This document shows, piece after piece, positions 15,425 to 21,217 of a stretch of DNA of 21,217 nucleotides. The first letter of the stretch is position 1; each line of letters starts with the position of its first letter. The notes beneath the pieces were generated by a model. The model had not been told where the DNA came from. It was given only the letters and a program-made list of their open reading frames with translations, and ran no database searches. Source of the stretch: a virus; IMG/VR virus record IMGVR_UViG_3300044960_000581, positions 1 to 21,217 of that record. The stretch is one strand, 5' to 3'. A program made the position numbers and the translations under genes.

Positions 15425-15521
15425 AAGCTATCAAAAGAAGGCCGCCCAAAATCCCCACTGTGGCAGTAGCAATTAATACAATCGAAAAAATGTCTAAAGT
15501 TTGTTCCAATATGTCTGTCAT
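15408..15521 (-). CDS. 37-residue single-span membrane peptide coupled to the 458-aa gene
   Basis: ATG at 15521-15519 overlaps the TGA of the upstream gene as ATGA, and the frame ends at TAG (15408-15410). The product starts MTDILEQTLDIF, with acidic residues D3, E6 and D10, continues as one hydrophobic span of about 23 residues rich in Ile, Val, Leu and Gly, and ends in TERK. This suggests an N-out, C-in single-span peptide. The ATGA coupling, repeated at several junctions in this operon, is the main support for a real gene. Its last 17 bp overlap the 3' end of the converging metalloprotease gene. It is not long enough to classify; holin-like and inner-spanin-like roles are possible. Confidence 0.6.
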   Translation of the reverse strand: MTDILEQTLDIFSIVLIATATVGILGGLLLIAFTERK

Positions 15522-16894
15522 AGCTCTTTATACATCCTAGCAAGTTCTGATTCTCTATATTTAGATGAAACAGGCTGACCTAATACGATTCGATTTCCAA
15601 CAATAGCAGAAATTGTTCTAACAATCTCTTCTTGTGTTTCAGAAACAATATATACAGTATCTCCCACCGAAAATCCTGCAGAGTTTTTTACATGAATATT
15701 ATTTGTATTATTTGCTGGAGCAGCAAAAGCTGTGCAAGCTAATAATGATAAATATGTATTTTTAGCTGAGATAATATTATTTTTTAAATCGTTTTGAGCA
15801 TTTACAGCTCGATCATATCCTAAAAGATCAATTAAAGATCCGCCAAGGAGGGCTAAACGTAAATTTATAAATGTTGCTCGTTCAAAATAAAGACCTGATC
15901 CGGTTATAGAACCATCGCTTAGGTTTTGAGTGACAGAACCTAGATTATTAGTTAGTTGGGTAATTCGGGTTGCTATAAAAGACTCGCGAGCATTAATTGC
16001 TGCTTTTAATGCATTTAATTCGGTTGATCTTAGCTTTGTGGGTCCTAAAGACGATACTGGAAACGCAAAAAATCCAGCGCAAGTAGTTTGCCCGTGAGCA
16101 TTATTAAAGTTTGGATAAGCTTGCCATGTGTTAATTGCTGGTATTATAACAGAATTTATATTGTTTAATGCGATATTGTTTTGCGCTTGCCTAGTTGAAT
16201 TAAAATCGTTAGTGTAAATAAGGGCGGCTTCTGCGATTAAAAAGTTTTTATAATCTTGAACAGCAGTAACTAGGTTGTTTAAAGCAGTTACTACAGCAGG
16301 ATAAGTTGTTATATTATCAGGCGGTCCAGGTGTCCAAGTTCCGCCGTGTGAAGTACAATCCGTTTGAGTTAGATATGCTGGCAAGCTACAAAAACCATTA
16401 TAACAGGTTTGGCCAGTAGTTCGCTGAATATCTAAAAAAGTTTCGGCAGCAGTTATTGCGGCTTTTACAGCGTTAATTTTTGACTGTTCAGTGGGAGTAG
16501 TTCCTGGATATGCTTCGTTATTATCTTTACCTATTGCATATGTTCTAAGGTATGGTTTTGTTTTTGTCCAAACATTAGGGTTAATACTAGGCGGTGTTCC
16601 ACCAGGAACGTTTGGATAGTAAATATTTCCATAAACAAAATTAGCTGAATCAATATAATGCTGTTCAATTGTTTGAGTTCTAACGATTCCATCAAGTTGT
16701 GCTAATTCGTTCTGGTATGCATTAATTGCTAAAGTTCTTAATTCTAAAAGTGTTTTATGGCCTTCGTCTAGCTTCAAAGCTTTTTGTTTTTCTTGCAAAA
16801 GCTGTGCCTGAGATGCATCAAACGTAGCTAAAGTTTGATCAGCTTCCACAATTTTTTTTGTAAATGCAATTCTATCCTCTTTAGACAAAGCCAT
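15518..16894 (-). CDS. Probable virion structural protein with coiled coil, cysteine motif and C-terminal beta domain
   Basis: The protein has 458 residues and no family that I recognise with certainty. Residues 1-80 are helical with coiled-coil character. Residues 135-160, 195-260 and 285-385 are further helices, many with KAAI..AE patterns. A small cysteine insert at 160-190 has C164, C169 and C180 before GGTWTPG, a pattern I associate with structural proteins of environmental phages. The C-terminus (about 395-445) is a small beta domain with NSAGFSVGDTVYIVSE and IVGNRIVLGQPV, of the kind used as surface or adhesion modules in tail proteins. It sits between spike-side genes and the wedge genes, so a baseplate or fibre-accessory role is likely. 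It starts 6 nt after the previous stop, with a weak ribosome site. Confidence 0.6.
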   Translation of the reverse strand: MALSKEDRIAFTKKIVEADQTLATFDASQAQLLQEKQKALKLDEGHKTLLELRTLAINAYQNELAQLDGIVRTQTIEQHYIDSANFVYGNIYYPNVPGGTPPSINPNVWTKTKPYLRTYAIGKDNNEAYPGTTPTEQSKINAVKAAITAAETFLDIQRTTGQTCYNGFCSLPAYLTQTDCTSHGGTWTPGPPDNITTYPAVVTALNNLVTAVQDYKNFLIAEAALIYTNDFNSTRQAQNNIALNNINSVIIPAINTWQAYPNFNNAHGQTTCAGFFAFPVSSLGPTKLRSTELNALKAAINARESFIATRITQLTNNLGSVTQNLSDGSITGSGLYFERATFINLRLALLGGSLIDLLGYDRAVNAQNDLKNNIISAKNTYLSLLACTAFAAPANNTNNIHVKNSAGFSVGDTVYIVSETQEEIVRTISAIVGNRIVLGQPVSSKYRESELARMYKEL

Positions 16895-16900
16895 AATATA

Positions 16901-17170
16901 TCAATGTACTCGATATGGAATTAATTTTAGTGTTTCTAGGGCTTCCTTAGCTTGTTCTCTTTCTAAATCGTTTTTTGCGTTTTTATACGCTTCTTTCATA
17001 GAGTTTAGTAGACTTTTAAAAATTTCTTTGGCATCAGAATGATCAAAAATGTGCTCGCCGTTTATACAAACGTAATCGTTATAAGCTTCGATGCAGAATT
17101 TGTTAGCTTCTTTTTTTAAAATCTCTTTAAAATCTAAAGTTTTAATTAATTGATGTCTCATTTTCTTCAT
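16901..17170 (-). CDS. Small charged helical protein of unknown function
   Basis: I place the start at the ATG at 17170, not at the upstream start at 17224. The later ATG overlaps the previous stop as ATGA and has GGAG 10 nt upstream, whereas the earlier one would overlap the upstream gene by 58 bp. The product has 89 residues and is lysine- and glutamate-rich. Helices are expected at about 5-25 and 45-80 (DAKEIFKSLLNSMKEAYKNA and onward). A central part holds two cysteines (YVCINGEHIF and a nearby FCIEA). No family is recognised. Its place in the operon between the CPBP-like protease and the 458-aa protein suggests co-expression only. Confidence 0.6.
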   Translation of the reverse strand: MKKMRHQLIKTLDFKEILKKEANKFCIEAYNDYVCINGEHIFDHSDAKEIFKSLLNSMKEAYKNAKNDLEREQAKEALETLKLIPYRVH

Positions 17171-17676
17171 TGTAGCACAGCTCCAAGTATGAATAAAGAA
17201 GAAAAATATATTGTTACATCCCAAATTATATGCAACGACATTACCGTTCCAAGCCCATAATCTTTGGCAAATTTATAAGTCATAGGAACGTATATTAATG
17301 ATATAATAGCACCCTGTATTCCTTGATATGCATGACCTATGGAAAAAACAACTACAGACATTGGAAAAAACAAAAACTTTAAATATTTCGACCACTTAGT
17401 CCCTATTCTATCTAATAACAAAAGAGGTAGGGTGTGAAGCGCATCTTCTAAAAACACAATAAATAGGTCAGGCAAATTAACCATGCCTATAAATTCTAAC
17501 ATTCCTGGCGGAATATATTTTACGTAAGAAAAAAGTATAATCTTTAAAATGCAAGAAATTAGGATAAAGCAAAAACCTTTTAATAAAATTGACGCATGAA
17601 TGCGTAGAATTCTGGGGCTTAGCGATAAAGCCGCGCCTATAAATAAAGCTCCTAACATCTGCATTAAATTGGTCAT
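17167..17676 (-). CDS. CPBP/Abi-type intramembrane metalloprotease-like membrane protein
   Basis: The product has 169 residues and about five hydrophobic segments. It carries the CPBP (CAAX protease and bacteriocin-processing) signature in order: FLEDALH at 75-81, matching the EExxxR motif with E77-D78; FSIGHAYQG at 111-119, the FxxxH motif with the typical following AYQG; and HIIWD at 149-153, the HxxxN/D motif. E77, H115 and H149 would form the active site inside the membrane. The second Glu and the Arg of motif 1 are replaced by Asp and probably His81. The ATG overlaps the spike stop as ATGA, with AAGGA upstream, so it is made together with the spike. CPBP proteins include prenyl-protein proteases and bacteriocin immunity proteins, so a role in envelope change or exclusion of other phages is possible (inference). 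Confidence 0.68.
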   Translation of the reverse strand: MTNLMQMLGALFIGAALSLSPRILRIHASILLKGFCFILISCILKIILFSYVKYIPPGMLEFIGMVNLPDLFIVFLEDALHTLPLLLLDRIGTKWSKYLKFLFFPMSVVVFSIGHAYQGIQGAIISLIYVPMTYKFAKDYGLGTVMSLHIIWDVTIYFSSLFILGAVLQ

Positions 17677-18728
17677 TTTATAAATGTCCTTGTTGCAAAC
17701 GGGCCTATCATGGTAACCATAACAGGTGCCCCAAGATTTCCTACTCCAATACCTTTAGTACTTAGGGTTGGAGCAGGTGTTCCTCCTGGGCCGCCACAAA
17801 AAGTGAGGCCATCCAAAACCACTTGTGAACCCTTAAGTTTAACCAAGGAGGACGCTTCTACGTTAACTTGCGATGCTTTAACCATAGCATCACCTTGTGA
17901 TTGCAATTTAAATGATGCACATTCTATAGTTGCCGATCCGCTAGCTTTAACAAGCCATTCAGCCATTTTTTGAGACGTATTGCCTGATGATTCGGTATTA
18001 ATATTTGCTCCGGCTTTTAAACTAACATTTTCCTTGGCATCGATAGAGCCGCTCTTTTCAGCTGTAACAGAAAATACGCCATCTTTCTGAAGCCTTTGAG
18101 TAACACCTTTATTTTTTACTTGGAAGGAGCCATCTTTTTCAATATCTAAAGTAGTAACGCCTTGTGAAGAATCGATAGGTTTGCCATCATTATCTGTGGC
18201 GCCGTTAAAACTAAGTCTGCATGAGCCATCGGGTAGGACTTGTACTTCAACACCGTTGAATGCTCCAAATAATTGCTGTCCTTCCCCCTTAATTTTGGTT
18301 TTTCTTTCAGGATGATTTAGTCCACCTAAAATAATGGCAGAATCTGAATTGCCATTCAAACAAAGAAGTAGAACAATTGCTCCGTTTTGTTCATTCAAAT
18401 CTCTTTTATTGTTATTTTTTTGTTTTGTTTGCCCCCTTCGTTTAACTTCAAAATAATCTGCAATTGAACCTAAACTATCAACAGACAAACAGCGTTTGTA
18501 TGTAATTGGAGTGATGCCTCTATTTGAATCTTGTTCAATAACAACAACATCATATTCTGTAGAAATTTTGTTAATATTTTCTTCGCTATCTACTGGATAT
18601 ACTTTAGTAATAAATCCCGCTTTTAAAGAATGGTTAGCATAAGTTTTGTTAAAACCAGCTACTATAGACCGAGTGTCTACTCCTAATAATCCGTTTGGCA
18701 ATACAGTTCCGTTTGATAATCTATTCAT
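17673..18728 (-). CDS. Baseplate central spike protein (gp5/VgrG-like, OB fold plus beta-helix needle)
   Basis: The protein has 351 residues. Residues about 36-141 look like the OB-fold of phage spikes, with a Lys/Asn-rich insert (VKRRGQTKQKNNNKRD at about 95-110) and the closing strand DSAIILGGLNHPE. Residues about 190-310 are a series of short repeats typical of a needle beta-helix (GSFQVKNKG, GSIDAKENVSLKAGANIN, KASQVNVEASSLVKLKGSQV). The C-terminus (FCGGPGGTPAPTLSTKG, then GAPVMVTMIGP) probably caps the tip. No lysozyme domain like that of T4 gp5 is visible between the OB fold and the needle. The start overlaps the hub stop as ATGA, with AAAGGTGG upstream, so hub and spike are made together, as expected of direct partners. 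Confidence 0.82.
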   Translation of the reverse strand: MNRLSNGTVLPNGLLGVDTRSIVAGFNKTYANHSLKAGFITKVYPVDSEENINKISTEYDVVVIEQDSNRGITPITYKRCLSVDSLGSIADYFEVKRRGQTKQKNNNKRDLNEQNGAIVLLLCLNGNSDSAIILGGLNHPERKTKIKGEGQQLFGAFNGVEVQVLPDGSCRLSFNGATDNDGKPIDSSQGVTTLDIEKDGSFQVKNKGVTQRLQKDGVFSVTAEKSGSIDAKENVSLKAGANINTESSGNTSQKMAEWLVKASGSATIECASFKLQSQGDAMVKASQVNVEASSLVKLKGSQVVLDGLTFCGGPGGTPAPTLSTKGIGVGNLGAPVMVTMIGPFATRTFIK

Positions 18729-20626
18729 TTGCGACCACCTTTAGATTTTTTAGGGGTTGTAGATGTATTATCTTCTTCTTTTCTATTAGGTAGTGGTTTT
18801 CTTAAGCCAGCTGGAGTAAAGCTTTCTGTTGACATTGATCGTTTTGCACTTGGAGTGTCTCCGTTGTCTTCCCTTGCATAAGAAAACTGAGTATCGCTTA
18901 TTCCAGGAAGCAATCCATCTCGTGAGTAATCTTTTTTTACTTCATCTTGAATATCTATATTGTCCATTCCAGCATAAACAATACCGCGTTCGCCCGATCT
19001 AATATCAACACCATTACTTAATTCTAAAATAGTTTCAAATCTCTTTTTTCCATCTAGAGTACAAGAAGCTACATGCGTTACTGTTTCAATATGATATACT
19101 ACGTCATCTAATTCTAAATTGTCGCCAGGGGCTATTGGCTCTTCTATTCCTGCACATTTTATATGGCCATTCATTTTAAGATGTCCCCCCATAATAGAAT
19201 CGGCCATAAGGCTTGCCCAATATGGTGCTAGAGTGGATTGTTTGGTTGATTCTGTTGGAAAATCAAAATTATTGCTTATAATCCAAGGTCTTAGACCATT
19301 TCTTTTAATATCACCCTCATCTATTTTAAAATTTCCAAGCCTAATCTGTTCGCTCATTAAAAATCTAACATCTTGACCTATGTTAGTTCTTCCAAAAACC
19401 TGAACGTAATTAATTCTAGCAACCTCATCCCTTCCTAGGTTGAGATCGTAAATCATGGCGGGACTGATTCTCCATCTTGGTAAGTTTAAAAACCTTGTAA
19501 CAGCCGAACCCTTAAAGGATTCAGTGGTAAAAGGAATCTGTCTATAAGTTACTGTTGGCATAATTTTACCATCTGGATTCAATTTAAAACTTGCAAACAT
19601 TTCGTTTATTGGCAAATTTGCATATTGCTGTAACAACGACCAAGCTGTCACTTGGTTCCAATATTCAACCCTGATAAAGGTAGTGCCAGTACAAGGTTTA
19701 TTGGTTTGTAAAAATGAACCTGTAGTATTTTGTAAATTAGAAGGGTTTAATCCTTTAGCAAGCTCTTTTACAGAACCTCCAGCGTATTCTTGTATTCCAA
19801 ATATAAACCTATAAATATCTAATACAGATTTAGCATTTTTAATACCTAATAATTCGCCGACTAAAGATGGTATTAAAAATATAGAATTTGGACTTATAAC
19901 ATTTCCAGCTTTATCGGTTTTTCCCAAATCGCTAGGACCAGTTCCTAGACAAAGTTTAGCCAAGGTTTTTACAATTTCTTGAACATTTTGACCCTTTTTA
20001 GTAATCAAAGAATTGATAGATGCGCCAATTCTATCAAAAAATAACAAAGTTTTACCTTGTTGATCTGGCGGAATTACTTGATCGTTAAAATAAATAGAGT
20101 TATTTAACTCGGTCATCCCATATGCTTGTATTTGAAACATTAATTGTTTTATTCCAGTTTCTGGATTAATAGCAAGCATTTTTCTAACAGATTGAACCTT
20201 GAATACACCTTTAAAACCATCATGCTCGCCATTGATTGGTTGTCTATTTAATGCTCTTTCTGCAATTCTTTGAGCATAATCGTTCCAATCGACAATATTT
20301 AAAAAAACAAAATCACCTGGAGCAATTGCGGTTTCGTAATTAATATCTCCTGGCTTAAACATTGCCGACATCATGGGAGTATGAGTAGCTTTTGACTGTG
20401 TTGTCGTTACTTGAACACAATCATTAACAACAACCATCGGATCTTTTACTTGAAAACTGTCTGGAGCTCTCACATTAGAAGTATATCTATAAGTATCTCG
20501 ATTAGCCCATCTTACAAATGTTAAAACCCAAGCTGGACTAGTTTGATGAACCAGCCTTTCTTGGCCATCTTTATTCACTTTATATGATTTATAAGGTTTA
20601 ATATCCTTAACAAATGCTTTTGACAT
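18725..20626 (-). CDS. Baseplate hub protein (gp27/gpD-like)
   Basis: The product has 633 residues. The N-terminal half has the beta-rich pattern of gp27-type hubs (WVLTFVRWANRDTYRYTSNV, AIAPGDFVFLNIVDWNDYA, FKGVFKVQSVRKMLAINPE). After a helical middle, residues about 484-540 carry a second hub strand group (GHIKCAGIEEPIAPGDNLEL, VVYHIETVTHVAS, RFETILELSNGV), the late-gpD/gp27 layout that forms the pseudo-sixfold ring. The last 70 residues are Ser/Thr/Lys-rich and probably disordered, ending in KKSKGGRK. The gene lies directly before the spike and after a probable tape-measure end, as in many myoviruses. GGAT 7 nt before the ATG is the likely ribosome site, and the gap to the previous stop is 12 nt. 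Confidence 0.82.
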   Translation of the reverse strand: MSKAFVKDIKPYKSYKVNKDGQERLVHQTSPAWVLTFVRWANRDTYRYTSNVRAPDSFQVKDPMVVVNDCVQVTTTQSKATHTPMMSAMFKPGDINYETAIAPGDFVFLNIVDWNDYAQRIAERALNRQPINGEHDGFKGVFKVQSVRKMLAINPETGIKQLMFQIQAYGMTELNNSIYFNDQVIPPDQQGKTLLFFDRIGASINSLITKKGQNVQEIVKTLAKLCLGTGPSDLGKTDKAGNVISPNSIFLIPSLVGELLGIKNAKSVLDIYRFIFGIQEYAGGSVKELAKGLNPSNLQNTTGSFLQTNKPCTGTTFIRVEYWNQVTAWSLLQQYANLPINEMFASFKLNPDGKIMPTVTYRQIPFTTESFKGSAVTRFLNLPRWRISPAMIYDLNLGRDEVARINYVQVFGRTNIGQDVRFLMSEQIRLGNFKIDEGDIKRNGLRPWIISNNFDFPTESTKQSTLAPYWASLMADSIMGGHLKMNGHIKCAGIEEPIAPGDNLELDDVVYHIETVTHVASCTLDGKKRFETILELSNGVDIRSGERGIVYAGMDNIDIQDEVKKDYSRDGLLPGISDTQFSYAREDNGDTPSAKRSMSTESFTPAGLRKPLPNRKEEDNTSTTPKKSKGGRK

Positions 20627-20638
20627 TACTAATATCCA

Positions 20639-21217
20639 TTATTGTTGAGTTGTTCCGCCTTGGGGTTGTTGCATTTGCTGAAATGCTTTTAATACAGCTT
20701 GATTGTCTCCTGATTTTATAGCTTCTTGAAACTTTAGCATAGCCTCCAAGAAAGATGCCGTCATTTGTGAAGCTGCTTTTCCGGCTTTTTCAAATTCTTC
20801 ACTCATATTTTGAATTGATTCGCTCATTGCTGCAAGTCCAGCCGCATCACCTGCTTCTGTAATTTCTCCTATTCTTCCTTTACCAGAGGTTTTAGCTAAC
20901 ACTTTTTCCATTTCTTTAGTAAAATCAGCACGTTGAGACTCTGGTAAATTCATCATAGCGGCCACTAGTGATGCTGTATCTGTTACGCTCATTCCACTTG
21001 CCACGCCAACTTGTCTAGCTGATGCAACTACAGAACCAAATTCTGGTAATTGAACCAGTTGTCTCATTGTCATCTTTGGATTTTCTTTTAAAATATTTTT
21101 TGCACTAGCTATTGATTTATCAAGCAAACCGGTCATATCAATACTGCCGACAGCGGCTTCCATTTTTATCTTTTTCAACTCATCAAATGACATTCCAGTT
21201 TGTTGCATTGCTGATCT
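20639..21217 (-). CDS. C-terminal part of a probable tape-measure protein, 5'-truncated by the window edge
   Basis: The frame is open to the right edge: three further codons (Arg-Ser-Ala) precede the methionine at 21208 and no stop is seen, so that methionine is probably internal. The visible 192 residues are almost all helix, rich in Ala, Met and Lys, and end in a Gln/Gly tail (QMQQPQGGTTQQ). Landmarks are MTMRQLVQLPEFGSVV, then ASGMSVTDTASLVAAMMNLP and ESIQNMSEEFEKAGKAASQM. No membrane segment or catalytic motif is visible. Its place before the hub gene, its composition and its missing N-terminus suit the tail of a tape-measure protein. A separate helical baseplate protein is also possible. 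Confidence 0.55.
   Translation of the reverse strand, partial: RSAMQQTGMSFDELKKIKMEAAVGSIDMTGLLDKSIASAKNILKENPKMTMRQLVQLPEFGSVVASARQVGVASGMSVTDTASLVAAMMNLPESQRADFTKEMEKVLAKTSGKGRIGEITEAGDAAGLAAMSESIQNMSEEFEKAGKAASQMTASFLEAMLKFQEAIKSGDNQAVLKAFQQMQQPQGGTTQQ

Noticed and set aside
15301-15540. 79-codon plus frame overlapping the metalloprotease 3' end
   Set aside because: It is out of frame with the metalloprotease, has no ribosome site, and its tail is the complement of the 37-codon membrane gene and the end of the 458-aa gene.
15250-15543. 97-codon minus frame opposite the metalloprotease end
   Set aside because: It conflicts with the coupled 37-codon frame and lies antisense to conserved metalloprotease residues (CPLSIMYP). 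The product has no domain-like pattern.
16901-17224. Longer 107-residue reading of the 89-residue gene
   Set aside because: The extra 18 residues would overlap the protease gene by 58 bp, and the later ATG has both an ATGA overlap and a GGAG site.
1-21217. tRNA genes, CRISPR arrays, insertion sequences or integrase/attachment sites
   Set aside because: No cloverleaf-like sequence, spaced direct repeats, transposase-like frame or integrase was seen. The repeats found are protein modules in tail genes.

Overview
This window is a piece of the virion-morphogenesis region of an AT-rich, tailed bacteriophage with a contractile (myovirus-type) tail. The evidence is a near-complete baseplate gene set on the minus strand, in transcription order from the right edge: the end of a probable tape-measure protein, a gp27-like hub, a gp5/VgrG-like central spike, an accessory membrane protein, two structural or unknown genes, a LysM plus gp25-like wedge fusion, a giant baseplate J-like (gp6/gp47-type) wedge protein, a tail-protein-I-like wedge protein, a small tube-like protein, and the first 843 residues of a tail fibre that runs off the left edge. 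The host cannot be named. A lipoprotein signal peptide and good Shine-Dalgarno sites fit a bacterial host that uses SD-led translation.

Layout. 1-2529 (-): tail fibre, 3' end outside the window. 2530-2650: a 121 bp divergent promoter region. 2651-3022 (+): a coiled-coil and zinc-ribbon protein whose stop codon overlaps the stop of the convergent gene in a TTAA. 3019-11998 (-): three wedge or tube genes coupled by TAATG overlaps. 11999-12085: an 87 bp leader with a promoter-like motif and a TTG start. 12086-14671 (-): LysM/gp25 fusion. 14672-14718: a short divergent gap. 14719-15424 (+): a two-gene island with a 54-aa membrane peptide and a lipoprotein zinc metalloprotease. 15408-17676 (-): a 37-aa membrane peptide, a 458-aa structural protein, an 89-aa protein and a CPBP-type intramembrane protease. 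17673-21217 (-): spike, hub and probable tape-measure C-terminus. No stretch over 300 bp lacks a gene.

How the parts fit together. Hub and spike form the centre of the baseplate. The gp25-like, J-like and I-like proteins form the wedges, and the fibre attaches outside. Three of these (fibre, J, I-like) are enlarged by related beta-rich modules: one shared by all three and at least three others shared by J and the I-like protein. The J protein carries about 1,600 residues of such material between its recognisable ends.

Four genes do not look like virion parts: the CPBP-like protease, the lipoprotein metalloprotease and two single-span membrane peptides. Together they make an envelope-directed accessory set inside the tail cluster. 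A 19-bp element of the form YCAATCTTWRTWATAWRG lies at three transcription-unit starts, with a weaker fourth copy, and may be a phage-specific late promoter.
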